From the NCBI RefSeq assembly GCF_002115755.1, contig NZ_JFKA01000001.1, positions 186,001 to 250,000 on the forward strand: a DNA stretch of 64,000 nucleotides, given 5' to 3'. Below are positions 8,376-16,652 of the stretch, one piece after another. Under the pieces are notes generated by a model that had not been told where the DNA came from, did not search any database, and saw only the letters and a list, made by a program, of their open reading frames with translations. Made by a program: the position numbers and the translations under genes. Position 1 is the first letter of the stretch. The number at the start of each line of letters is the position of its first letter. This DNA comes from Thalassospira mesophila (GTDB taxonomy: Bacteria > Pseudomonadota > Alphaproteobacteria > Rhodospirillales > Thalassospiraceae).

Positions 8376-9152
8376 TCAGGACTCCGGTTGCTCGGGTATT
8401 TCTACGATCCCATAGCGATACAATAATTCATGTCCGATGTAAGGGCAAAACAAACACAAGAGTATCAGAAAGCTGATTTGGGCCTGATTTTCGACATCTG
8501 CAGGCTGCTGTTTGATTTTTTGAAACAGGCTGCGCAGTGATGCGATGGCGATATGAAGACGGCAGGCGACGATAGCATCCGTGATCTGGCTTATTTCCAA
8601 GGTTAAATCCGGTTTGTCATCGGCATTATAATGCGCGTTGTTAATCGCGGCAGTGCCAAAGTTAGCGCCGATTAGATTTGTATCGGGTGTGTCAAAAAAT
8701 GCCCAAACCTGACGCAACCAGCGCCATTGTCCGACCAGATCTTCAAGTTCAAGCCGTCGAGGCCGGTGCAGGGGAACGTCGGACAGGACCGCCAGCGTAA
8801 CGATATCGGGGCCAACCTCGCGGGTCAGGTCTTCAAGACCTGGAATATCATCCTGAAATATGATCGGCGCGGCAGTGATGTTGACGTCGGGATTGCTAAT
8901 ATCGGGCAAGTTTAGATCGGTAACCCTAATTGGGTTTCTGCTTTCAGGCCGCCTAAAATGGTGCCGGACATTGTGATTTATATGCAACGCAATATTAGTA
9001 CGAAATTTTGCTGTATCGCTGTATTTGGCCGTTAAAGTCGCGATATGGGGGATGTTTTGCGTCGATAAAAACAATCCCCATCGGCTTTTGAGCGAATGGG
9101 GATTGTATGTCGGCGAAACGTAGCGTTCTGCGATGTGCTGGGATAGCGCCAT
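8376..9152 (-). CDS. LeuS-derived ORF lacking the catalytic core (internally deleted leucyl-tRNA synthetase; remnant or repurposed)
   Basis: This 258-codon frame sits exactly where leuS lies in related genomes (DUF3576-leuS-lptE-holA). Residues 16-35 (YNPHSLKSRW...) resemble the LeuS N-terminus YNPxxIExxW. Residues 104-153 resemble the segment just after KMSKS in LeuS: GLEDLTREVGPDIVTL, then LSDVP, then VGQWRWLRQVWAFF. Residues 183-248 match the anticodon-binding helices: a TI-x-x-VTDDI-like ISQITDAI, AIASLRSLF, and LLCLFCPYIGHELL. The HIGH and KMSKS motifs, the CP1 editing domain and the C-terminal VNGK domain are all absent, so it cannot aminoacylate. There is no internal Met after the start, no clear Shine-Dalgarno, and parts (about 8400-8700) are AT-richer than neighbours. 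A functional leuS must exist elsewhere. Confidence 0.7.
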   Translation of the reverse strand: MALSQHIAERYVSPTYNPHSLKSRWGLFLSTQNIPHIATLTAKYSDTAKFRTNIALHINHNVRHHFRRPESRNPIRVTDLNLPDISNPDVNITAAPIIFQDDIPGLEDLTREVGPDIVTLAVLSDVPLHRPRRLELEDLVGQWRWLRQVWAFFDTPDTNLIGANFGTAAINNAHYNADDKPDLTLEISQITDAIVACRLHIAIASLRSLFQKIKQQPADVENQAQISFLILLCLFCPYIGHELLYRYGIVEIPEQPES

Positions 9153-9163
9153 AAAATCAGGAT

Positions 9164-9727
9164 TTACTGGCTGCTGGCACTGTCGATACGCAATTGGCGG
9201 GCACGGGTCAGAATAGAATCTTCCATTGCCGTTACCGTTTTCGGATCAACAACGGCATCGGCCCATTCATTTCCACCTGCGCGAACCTGACGGAAAATGG
9301 AAACTTTAACGGCGTCCGAGCGCAACGCGGTGCCAAGAATATAACCGGTAATCTTGAACCGTTCATTCGGGGTCTCGGCCGGGCTGTACCAGTCAGTAAT
9401 AATGACACCGCCAAAAGGATCTGCCGAGTTAAGCGGCATAAAAGAAAGGGTATCAAGGGTCGCGCGCCACAAAAAGCTGTTTACGCCGATGCCGGAACCA
9501 TTGTCCTGTTTCTTGGTATCATTACCGAAAATGTTAAGGCCGCTATCGCCAAAAACACTTCCCTGTTTTTTCATATCCGCCCGGGTGGCGGAACGGCCCA
9601 GAACACGGTCATTGCCCGGGGCGGAACCAGGATAGTTGTCATAGTCTGACTGCGACGCTCCGCCGCAAGCAGCAAGGGCGGAAACCAGGGTGCAAGCGGC
9701 AATCAATTTTAATTTGGAAACAGTCAC
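9164..9727 (-). CDS. DUF3576 family lipoprotein
   Basis: The 187-aa protein has a signal peptide with lipobox ALAAC (Cys21), so it is a predicted lipoprotein. The body (GVNSFLWRATLDTLSFMPLNSADPFGGVIITDWY, then RAGGNEWADAVVD) fits DUF3576, a conserved alphaproteobacterial envelope protein of unknown function usually found next to leuS. The start is GTG with AGAAGG 9 nt upstream. It is the first gene of the minus-strand unit ending in holA. Confidence 0.85.
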   Translation of the reverse strand: MTVSKLKLIAACTLVSALAACGGASQSDYDNYPGSAPGNDRVLGRSATRADMKKQGSVFGDSGLNIFGNDTKKQDNGSGIGVNSFLWRATLDTLSFMPLNSADPFGGVIITDWYSPAETPNERFKITGYILGTALRSDAVKVSIFRQVRAGGNEWADAVVDPKTVTAMEDSILTRARQLRIDSASSQ

Positions 9728-9937
9728 TTTGTGCGGCCTTCTGATCAGTCAATGGCAATGCTGAGCGCACTATAAGCAGCAAATGCAGGGAGGGCAAAGG
9801 AAACAAGTGTGTCCTTTTCGCCACAGCGCGTGAAAAATGTTACATTGTCGCCACAGTTTGGTTGACGGGGTGGAAAAATGCTGGCTCCATAGCGTCGAAC
9901 CGGGCGGCAAAATAATTGTCGTTCACACTTCAAATAA

Positions 9938-9949
9938 CCGCTTAAGCGG
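9938..9949. promoter_or_regulatory. Palindrome in the leader of porin 1
   Basis: CCGCTTAAGCGG, a perfect 12-bp palindrome 25 bp before the porin ATG. It could be an operator or a small 5'-UTR hairpin; nothing in the sequence decides between them. Confidence 0.3.
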
Positions 9950-9974
9950 GTTGAAGAAGACGTTGAGGGAAAAG

Positions 9975-11015
9975 ATGAAAAAGATTCTTATTGCGACCAG
10001 CGCACTCGTCGCTGTTGCTGTTGCAGGCCAGGCACAGGCCTCTGAAAAAATCAAACTGTCGGTTGGCGGTTACATGGAACAGTGGGCAGGTATTGCTTCG
10101 CAGGACGATTCTGCAAGCAACATCAACGCATTCCAGTCTGATACCGAAGTTTATTTCACTGGTTCAACCACGCTTGATAACGGCATTGAAGTTGGCGCTG
10201 TTATCCAGCTTGAAGGTGAAACCTCAGGCGATCAGATCGACGAACAGTACCTGTACATCAACGGTTCTTTCGGTCAGGCTCGTATGGGTGAAGGCGATGG
10301 CGCTGCTGCTGCCATGGGTATCACTGCTCCGGCCGTTGGCCCGGTTGGCGTGAACGACGGTGACCTGTCAAACTGGGTCCAGATCGATGCAATGCCTGAC
10401 ACCGTCTGGGATGCTGGCGATGATCCCAAAGTTACCTATTACACCCCGATTATGGGCGGTTTCCGCGCTGGTGTTTCGTACACCGACAGCAGCGATGCCA
10501 AAAACGACGGCCCTGGCAACGATACCGGCCAGAATACCACTGGTGGCATGCCGGTTGTATCGCTTGGCGTTGAATATAACGGCGACTTCGATGGTTTCTC
10601 GCTTGGCCTGTCGGCTGTTGGCGAACATCAGGGCGGCGGTGAATGGTTCAGCGTTGGTACCAACCTTGGTTTTGGTAACTTTACCGTTGGCGGTTCTTAC
10701 GGTGTGAAAGCCAAAGACTACGGTGTTAATGACAACGTCGCTGACAAAGCTGATGACACCACTGGTTTCGACATTGGTGTTGCTTACAAGATGGATGCAG
10801 CTTCGGTTTCCCTGTCTTATGCAAATGGCGACATTGTTAACGATGCTGCTGGCAATGGTTCTGACATCGATACCGTTGATCTCGGCCTCGCATATGCTCT
10901 TGGCGCTGGCGTTGATTGGAAGACCTCGATCTTCTGGTTCAATGCTGACGGAAAAGGCAACATTTCTGACAATGACGGCTACGGCGCCGTTACCGGTATC
11001 AAATTGTCCTTCTAA
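9975..11015 (+). CDS. Porin (first of a tandem pair)
   Basis: Outer-membrane beta-barrel porin. The ATG was chosen by a GAGGGA ribosome-binding site and a clean signal peptide (MKKILIATSALVAVAVAGQAQA, cleaved before SEKIKLSVGG). This gives 346 aa rather than the longer open frame. The mature protein has the alphaproteobacterial gram-negative porin pattern: KLSVGGYMEQWAG at the N-terminus, alternating short Gly/aromatic strands, many Asp/Asn-rich turns, and a terminal strand ending in Phe (GIKLSF). It is strongly acidic and closely similar to the next gene, so a duplication is likely. A strong terminator follows. Confidence 0.92.
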   Translation: MKKILIATSALVAVAVAGQAQASEKIKLSVGGYMEQWAGIASQDDSASNINAFQSDTEVYFTGSTTLDNGIEVGAVIQLEGETSGDQIDEQYLYINGSFGQARMGEGDGAAAAMGITAPAVGPVGVNDGDLSNWVQIDAMPDTVWDAGDDPKVTYYTPIMGGFRAGVSYTDSSDAKNDGPGNDTGQNTTGGMPVVSLGVEYNGDFDGFSLGLSAVGEHQGGGEWFSVGTNLGFGNFTVGGSYGVKAKDYGVNDNVADKADDTTGFDIGVAYKMDAASVSLSYANGDIVNDAAGNGSDIDTVDLGLAYALGAGVDWKTSIFWFNADGKGNISDNDGYGAVTGIKLSF

Positions 11016-11040
11016 TCTTCAGATTAGTTGTACGAATTGG

Positions 11041-11071
11041 GAAGGGAGCATTTTTGCTCCCTTCTTTTTTT
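11041..11071 (+). terminator. Rho-independent terminator of porin 1
   Basis: GAAGGGAGCA/TGCTCCCTTC, a 10-bp stem with a TTTT loop followed by seven T residues. Confidence 0.9.
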
Positions 11072-11588
11072 GTCTGAATTTTCTTTCTTGATAGATTAGC
11101 CGGTGGTTTCGCAAGGTAACTGCGAATGCGAGTTATATGATGCTTTCCGAGATGAGAAGCGGTTGGATGGAGCATTGCGTTAGTCTCGGAATTTTTTAAT
11201 GGACACCTTATATTTGGGCTGTTTTCAGGGCTTACTGTGTAAATTGCCAGTTCGGGCTGCAAAATGGCTGCGATTACAATGTGTTCGAATCGTTGTGATT
11301 TTAAATTGATGGCGTTTGAACAGGGGTTTAGCCAAATCTCTGTGACATTCTTTGTGTGAAGCGTTCTGGCTCTGTAAAAATGAGCATTCGTCGCCAGATG
11401 AATTAAAAGCAGGATCCCTCATTTCCTGAAAATTTGAACCTCTATATTGGCGGAATGTCATTGCCACTTTGCTGCGTATGGAGTCGTGCTACAGGCCCGT
11501 TTTGGGATTTTTCACGGGTCTCTGCGGGCATCCGTATTGGCTTTCACGTCAAATAGTCGGCTGTGCCAGTTTGAAATGCGGCAAAATA

Positions 11589-11603
11589 ATGACTGGCGGT
11601 CAT
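11589..11603. promoter_or_regulatory. Candidate operator, distal copy, upstream of porin 2
   Basis: ATGAC-TGGCG-GTCAT. It shares a TGACyrGCGGTCATT core with the proximal copy at 11759-11771, so one regulator may bind both. Confidence 0.35.
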
Positions 11604-11757
11604 TAAATCTTCTTATTTTAGTTTAAGCAATGCCATGTAGCTCATCGGAAATGGCAATCCATGTACATTTTTTAGCGGATCGCACCGAATGGACGGATAG
11701 ACTGTGATCTTTTTATCACGCGCTGGGTAAAAACATCACGCTTGCTGTCGCTTTCAA

Positions 11758-11786
11758 TTGACCAGCGGTCATTTATTGGATTAATT
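11758..11786 (+). promoter_or_regulatory. Candidate promoter of porin 2 with overlapping operator
   Basis: TTGACC, a 17-nt spacer, then TTAATT. The -35 hexamer overlaps the inverted repeat TGACC-AGC-GGTCA (11759-11771), a layout expected for a regulated promoter. The -10 match is mediocre. Confidence 0.4.
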
Positions 11787-11855
11787 GGCTCTCAGCAAAC
11801 AGAAAAATGTTCTGCTAACCAACGCCAACAGCGTTTGTTTTCAATGAGGGAAAAG

Positions 11856-12908
11856 ATGAAAAAGATTCTTGTTGCGACCACGGCTCTTGTCGCCGTTACC
11901 GGTTTTGCCGTTTCTGCCAGTGCATCCGAAAAAATCAAACTTTCGGTTGGCGGTTACATGGAACAGTGGGCTGGTATCACCGATCAGTCAGACGGCTTTG
12001 ACAACGTCAATGCTTTCCAGTCCGACACCGAAATCCATTTCAAAGGTTCGACCACCCTTGATAACGGCATCGAAGTTGGCGCTGTTGTTGAACTTGAAGG
12101 CGAAACCTCAGGCGACCAGGTTGACGAACAGTACCTGTACATCAATGGTTCTTTTGGTCAGATCAAATTGGGTGAAGATGATGGTGCCGCCGACGACATG
12201 GGCATCACTGCACCGGCAGTCGGCCCGGTTGGCGTCAATGACGGCGATTTGACCAACTGGGTTAGCACCTACCTTCCCGATACCGTACCGAGTGATGGCG
12301 ATGATCCCAAGATCACGTATTTTACCCCGGTCATGGGCGGCTTCCGCGCTGGTGTTTCTTACACTGATAGCGACAAGGCCAAAAATGCTGGCGGCACCGG
12401 TGGTAATCTGGGTCAGGGTACAACTGAAGGTCTTCCGGTTGTTTCTGCCGGTCTGTCTTACGACCATGATTTTGATGGTGTTGCACTCGGCCTGTCCGCT
12501 GTTGGCGAACATAAAGGTCAGGGTAACTGGTACGGCCTTGGCGCGAATGTTGGTCTTGGCAACTTCACCGTTGGCGGTTCCTGGGGTCACATCGAAGACG
12601 ATTATGGCATCAACGATCGCCAGACTTCTGGTGATGAAACCGATACCTATGACATCGGTGTTGCTTACGCCATGGACGCCGCAAAGGTATCTTTGAGCTA
12701 CGCATATTCTGATTACGGCAATCGTTCGAGCAGCTCGACCGTTTCAAATACCGGCGAAATGAGCACGGTTGATCTTGGTCTTGCTTATCAGCTCGGCGCT
12801 GGCGTTGCATGGAAATCATCGATCTTCTGGTTTGATGATGACAACGACAATTCTGCTGCCGACAATGATGGCTACGGTGCTGTTACCGGTCTGCGTCTCG
12901 ACTTCTAA
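11856..12908 (+). CDS. Porin (second of a tandem pair)
   Basis: 350-aa outer-membrane porin, paralogue of the preceding gene: near-identical signal peptide start (MKKIL) and long shared blocks (SEKIKLSVGGYMEQWAGI, then STTLDNGIEVGAV, then DEQYLYINGSFGQ). It differs mainly in the loop regions, for example the segments around YLPDTVPSDGDDP and DNDNSAADNDG. The start is set by GAGGG before the ATG and by the signal peptide. The C-terminal strand ends in Phe (GLRLDF). It has its own long upstream region and terminator, so it is probably regulated separately from porin 1. Confidence 0.92.
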   Translation: MKKILVATTALVAVTGFAVSASASEKIKLSVGGYMEQWAGITDQSDGFDNVNAFQSDTEIHFKGSTTLDNGIEVGAVVELEGETSGDQVDEQYLYINGSFGQIKLGEDDGAADDMGITAPAVGPVGVNDGDLTNWVSTYLPDTVPSDGDDPKITYFTPVMGGFRAGVSYTDSDKAKNAGGTGGNLGQGTTEGLPVVSAGLSYDHDFDGVALGLSAVGEHKGQGNWYGLGANVGLGNFTVGGSWGHIEDDYGINDRQTSGDETDTYDIGVAYAMDAAKVSLSYAYSDYGNRSSSSTVSNTGEMSTVDLGLAYQLGAGVAWKSSIFWFDDDNDNSAADNDGYGAVTGLRLDF

Positions 12909-12935
12909 TCAAGTTGACGATCAGAAATCGCAAGA

Positions 12936-12965
12936 AAGAGGGTGCCTTTGGTGCCCTCTTTTTTT
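12936..12965 (+). terminator. Rho-independent terminator of porin 2
   Basis: An AAGAGGG/CCCTCTT stem, extended inward by G-U and G-C pairs, is followed by a T-run. Confidence 0.85.
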
Positions 12966-13024
12966 GTTTTATGTATCCATTTAACGATCGAAAGACTCGC
13001 AATACGTTCCCAATCAAAGGAACT

Positions 13025-14266
13025 TCATCTTAGCACGCGTGCCGAGATATCTGTTTTTACAAAACCCTCGAACGCCTCAAAATGTGCCGTAAGGTGACGC
13101 ACACACGGAACCGGTTCTATCGTGGTCAGGTGCTGAACAAGGGCCGCATCCCGGCGGGTTGGCAGGGAAACCAGTGCGTCTTTGGAAACCGAGAGACTTC
13201 CCATACAGCCAATTTCGCCCTTTTCTGTGGCGTGCAGTTTGGCCAGTCCGCAAGGGGCGGCGCAATAATCGCCGCGATAGTCGCTTTGCCAGGCTTTGAT
13301 ATTGGTAAACCGGCCATGCAAAACAGCAGCCGAGGCCGAGGTATAAACACCGGTTCCCGGAACTCCGAACAGCTTGGTAATATGCGCGGGTCCGCTGTCG
13401 GCTACCACGACGTAACCTTGGCTGGCGATAAAGCCAATCAGCCCGCCAATGGTTTTAAAGCCATCAATCAGCTCGACATTGCCGGGCAGGGTACCAATGG
13501 CAGATTTATAGGCATCCTTTACCCCCTGATAGGCATTGAGAACAATTGATACCTTGGCCGCTTGCCCGCTGAGCGCCAATGCGGTGCGGGCAACAAATTG
13601 CGGTGGCAAGGTGCGCAGGGGGGACGATGCCATTGGCAAAATACCGATGTGTAAGCCGTCCACGCCGGGGGATGATCGTGATGATCGGGATATATCGGGA
13701 AGGGCGACAGGCGATATGCCAAACTCGCGGCACAGAACCCCTTCGCAATCAACCGGGGCAATCGCAATATCTTTCCAACCGGTCATTTCCGAAAGATCAA
13801 TAATGGCATCAAACCGTTTTAACCGGGTGGCGGATATGAATAATTGGAAAATTTCGACATTTTCCATGGTGGCAAAGATATCGCTGGCACGGCCCGTGTT
13901 TAACAGCCCGATTTTACAGGCCGGATAAGCCGCCCGAAACGCGCGCAAAAACATCACCATGCCGACGCAATCGCCTAACGCATCGGCGGGAACCAAAAAC
14001 AATACCCGCTTGCGGTCAAAGGTTTGCTGCCAGTGTGGCTTGGCCAGCACATCGAGATAGATATTGTCAGACACAATTTTAACCGATGCCGCCGTTGGTA
14101 AAACCTGCTGGCGCAAAAGCGAGGATACCCGGGTTATATAGCTGGCACTGCCATCGGATTGCTGGGCGATGTTTGTCGCAACATTGGGCAAGCCAAAGCT
14201 GAAAGGCTGCTTTGTTTTAAAACGGGTAAAACGGGCGCGCGACGGATGCAGGGAATGTGAAGCCAA
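13025..14266 (-). CDS. Glycosyltransferase family 9 (heptosyltransferase-like) protein
   Basis: GT9 enzymes such as WaaC/WaaF transfer ADP-heptose in LPS core synthesis. The body shows a GT9-like N-terminal Rossmann segment (RVLFLVPADALGDCVGMVMFLRAF, in two parts here) and the C-terminal nucleotide-binding motif VVADSGPAHITKLFGVPG. The start is uncertain. I chose a TTG at 14266 because AAAGGA lies a suitable distance upstream, giving about 413 aa. The open frame extends 37 codons further to another TTG with no ribosome-binding site and would overlap the upstream gene. Acceptor and donor cannot be read from sequence. Confidence 0.72.
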   Translation of the reverse strand: MASHSLHPSRARFTRFKTKQPFSFGLPNVATNIAQQSDGSASYITRVSSLLRQQVLPTAASVKIVSDNIYLDVLAKPHWQQTFDRKRVLFLVPADALGDCVGMVMFLRAFRAAYPACKIGLLNTGRASDIFATMENVEIFQLFISATRLKRFDAIIDLSEMTGWKDIAIAPVDCEGVLCREFGISPVALPDISRSSRSSPGVDGLHIGILPMASSPLRTLPPQFVARTALALSGQAAKVSIVLNAYQGVKDAYKSAIGTLPGNVELIDGFKTIGGLIGFIASQGYVVVADSGPAHITKLFGVPGTGVYTSASAAVLHGRFTNIKAWQSDYRGDYCAAPCGLAKLHATEKGEIGCMGSLSVSKDALVSLPTRRDAALVQHLTTIEPVPCVRHLTAHFEAFEGFVKTDISARVLR

Positions 14267-14343
14267 AGTAGTGTCCTTTGGAAGGCGGCGAGGAAACAAG
14301 GTGGACCAGACGGATAAAGCGGCAAACAACAATGCAAGGCAAT

Positions 14344-14967
14344 TTAGGTGGCAAAGCTGATCCCGGCAATGCCGCAAACTGGCGCGGATTTAATCTGGTA
14401 TAAGCGATCAAAACGGATCCCGCCAAGGGCATAGGCCGCACAGCCACTTTGCGCCGCCAATGCCGCTAACCGGTGAAAAGTCGGGGCGGGCATTGTTTTG
14501 GCACCGGGATGGCTTTTGGTGGGAAATACCGGTGAAATAATCACGGCATCCAGACGGTGAATAAACGGACGCAAGCGATTGAATTGCGCCAGCCCGTGCA
14601 GGGAGGCACTGATCGCAAAATTGTGTGTGCAGGCAAGGTCAAGGAGGCGTGACAGGTGTTTTTGCCCATGGTCTGGCACATGAATACCGTCGGCTTTTAC
14701 TCGAACTGCCAGGGCAACATCACTGGCCACAAAAAACAGATGCCCATATTTCCGGCAGGCACGGCGGATGCTGTTTGCCATTCTGGCCCGCTCGGGATGG
14801 TTATAATGACGAAAAATTACCATGCTGTGTGTGGGCAACCGGGCAAGGGCCGGGCGAGGGTCGGGCAGGCGCTGGTCGTCTGTCATGACGATAATGGCAG
14901 GCAAGGCGCTAGCAGGGGCGTTACGCAAATTGAGTTGCCGGGCAAGCTTTGCTAGTTTGGGCTCCAT
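14344..14967 (-). CDS. Thiamine-phosphate synthase / TenI-like family protein
   Basis: The 207-aa protein looks like a ThiE/TenI-type TIM barrel: ADGIHVPD, VIISPVFPTKSHPGAKT and a YALGGI strand near the end correspond to family motifs (typically G-x-H-L-G, SPvfpTxTK and alGGI). It is slightly divergent from catalytic ThiE, with HVPD in place of HLGQ, so it may be a TenI-like paralogue. The ATG start is unambiguous. It is followed on the same strand by the GT9 gene. Confidence 0.7.
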   Translation of the reverse strand: MEPKLAKLARQLNLRNAPASALPAIIVMTDDQRLPDPRPALARLPTHSMVIFRHYNHPERARMANSIRRACRKYGHLFFVASDVALAVRVKADGIHVPDHGQKHLSRLLDLACTHNFAISASLHGLAQFNRLRPFIHRLDAVIISPVFPTKSHPGAKTMPAPTFHRLAALAAQSGCAAYALGGIRFDRLYQIKSAPVCGIAGISFAT

Positions 14968-15017
14968 TGCGTTGTAACGTCCTTTCTTTTGGGCACTGAA
15001 TCGGGATCTTGCATATT

Positions 15018-15731
15018 ATGAGCGATCATAGCGTTTCGTCGGGCGATGTCGATATCGCCGCCAACCTTGCCCTTATTCAGGGCAACATAGATCAGGCCGC
15101 CACGTCTGTCGGGCGCGACAGCAGCGCGGTTACCCTGGTTTGTGTCAGCAAAACCCACGATGCAGATCATGTGCGCGGAGCGCTTGGTACCGGACGCCGT
15201 ATTTTTGGCGAGAACCGGGTGCAGGAAGCCGCCGAAAAATGGCCGCAGTTAAAACAGGATTTTAGCGGTGTTGAACTACACCTGATCGGCCCTTTGCAAA
15301 GCAACAAGGCGCGCGAGGCCATGGCCCTGTTTGATGTCATCGAAACCCTGGACCGGCCTAAACTGGCCCGTACATTTGCCCGCCTGCGCGATGAAACAGG
15401 CCATTGTCCGGAGCTTTATATTCAGATCAATATCGGGTGCGAAGCGCAAAAGGCAGGTATCGCCCCGCAAGATGCCGATGATTTTATTGCCCAATGTGTG
15501 AATGAGTTGAAATTACCTGTGACCGGTTTGATGTGCATTCCGCCAGTGGACGAAGAACCGGCCCCGCATTTTGCGTTGCTGGGGAAAATTGCCGATCGCC
15601 ATGGCTTGAAGATCCGCAGTATGGGCATGAGCAGCGATTACGAGACCGCAATTCGCCTTGGCGCCACCCATGTCCGGATTGGGACGGCAATTTTTGGTCA
15701 TCGCGCCTATAATATCGACCAAAACGGCTGA
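15018..15731 (+). CDS. YggS family pyridoxal-phosphate homeostasis protein
   Basis: PLP-binding protein of the YggS/PLPBP family, thought to buffer pyridoxal phosphate and influence amino-acid pools; no enzyme activity is established. It has the PLP-lysine segment VTLVCVSKTH, then GENRVQEAAEKW, HLIGPLQSNKAREA, GLMCIPP and the C-terminal SMGMSSDYETAIRLGATHVRIGTAIFG (in parts), all family hallmarks. The ATG at 15018 gives 237 aa; a TTG three codons upstream is less likely. It is divergent from the ThiE-like gene. Confidence 0.93.
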   Translation: MSDHSVSSGDVDIAANLALIQGNIDQAATSVGRDSSAVTLVCVSKTHDADHVRGALGTGRRIFGENRVQEAAEKWPQLKQDFSGVELHLIGPLQSNKAREAMALFDVIETLDRPKLARTFARLRDETGHCPELYIQINIGCEAQKAGIAPQDADDFIAQCVNELKLPVTGLMCIPPVDEEPAPHFALLGKIADRHGLKIRSMGMSSDYETAIRLGATHVRIGTAIFGHRAYNIDQNG

Positions 15732-15907
15732 AATAGCGCCGGATTTGACCAAAAAATCGGGTTTTGGCGACTTTTTGCTAAAATGCGGATGCGTGAAAAT
15801 TTACCGGGATTGCAGGGCGAAATTCCGGCTGCGATAGCAAGACGGTGGGCGATCCGGTTTGTGAAAAAAATTGTGCTGTTTTTTAAGATGCGGCAAAAAA
15901 ACCGCCT

Positions 15908-15944
15908 GCAGGATAACAATGCCATCATCGTTATCCTGCTTTTT
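15908..15944 (+). terminator. Terminator between yggS and the convergent response regulator
   Basis: A GCAGGATAAC/GTTATCCTGC stem (10 bp), 12-nt loop, then TTTTT. The A-run on the left suggests it also works on the other strand. Confidence 0.8.
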
Positions 15945-15962
15945 GAATGCCGGTCTTTGCGC

Positions 15963-16652
15963 TCAGGGGACCAGTTTATAGCCACCAGGCTCTGTCACCA
16001 GAATAGTTGCGTTTGACGGGTCTTTTTCGATTTTTTGGCGCAACCGGTAAACGTGGGTTTCCAGCGTGTGCGTGGTTACCCCGGCATTGTAACCCCAGAC
16101 TTCATCAAGCAGGGTTTCACGTGAAACGGGTTTATCGCCGGCGCGAAACAGAAATTTCAGGATCGAGGTTTCTTTTTCCGTCAGGCGAATTTTCTTTTCA
16201 GTTGTGGTTTCGATCAGAATTTTGGCGCTGGGCTGAAAGCTGTAGGGGCCAATGGCAAAAACCGCGTCTTCGCTTTGTTCATGCTGGCGAATATGGGCAC
16301 GAATACGGGCCAGCAACACATTCAAACGGAACGGTTTGGTGACATAATCATTCGCACCGGATTCAAGACCTAAAATGGTGTCCGAATCGCTGTTGGCACC
16401 GGTCAGCATGATAACGGGGGATTTCACCCCGGCGCGCCGCATCAGTTTGCAGACATCGCGGCCATCAATATCGGGCAGGCCAACATCAAGCAAAATGACG
16501 TCAAAATAGTTGTCTTTAACGGCTTCAAGCGCTTCCTGGCCGCTATGGGCAACAACGCAATCAAATTCTTCATGCAGGCGAAGTTGTTCGGTCAGTGACT
16601 GGCTTAACGCCGTGTCATCTTCAACCACTAAAACCTGTTTTCCTGTCGTCAT
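15963..16652 (-). CDS. OmpR-family response regulator (orphan)
   Basis: Two-component response regulator: receiver domain with acidic pocket E11-D12-D13, phospho-acceptor D56 (LLDVGLPD), T84 and K106 (DYVTKPF), then a winged-helix DNA-binding domain (LTEKETSILKFLF through ETHVYRLRQKIE). The start at 16652 is favoured because AAGGG sits 6 nt upstream; an ATG two codons earlier abuts that site. No histidine kinase is adjacent, so the partner is unknown. Codons for V-S-R-E-T in the DNA-binding domain overlap a parS-like palindrome. Confidence 0.88.
   Translation of the reverse strand: MTTGKQVLVVEDDTALSQSLTEQLRLHEEFDCVVAHSGQEALEAVKDNYFDVILLDVGLPDIDGRDVCKLMRRAGVKSPVIMLTGANSDSDTILGLESGANDYVTKPFRLNVLLARIRAHIRQHEQSEDAVFAIGPYSFQPSAKILIETTTEKKIRLTEKETSILKFLFRAGDKPVSRETLLDEVWGYNAGVTTHTLETHVYRLRQKIEKDPSNATILVTEPGGYKLVP
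16114..16127. promoter_or_regulatory. Distal parS-like site inside the response-regulator gene
   Basis: GTTTCACGTGAAAC, the complete 14-bp core of parS, with G instead of T/A at the two outer positions. It lies about 9.5 kb beyond parB. Confidence 0.7.

Larger units (their letters stand above)
11072..11855 (+). other. Long non-coding region upstream of porin 2
   Basis: About 780 bp, AT-richer than the surroundings, with no convincing gene on either strand. The last 300 bp hold several inverted repeats: ATGAC-N5-GTCAT (11589-11603), GTGAT-N6-ATCAC (11704-11719) and TGACC-AGC-GGTCA (11759-11771). Just before the ribosome-binding site there is a small AACGC/GCGTT hairpin followed by a T-rich stretch. 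I read it as a regulatory region for porin 2; the first 450 bp show nothing recognisable. Confidence 0.6.
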
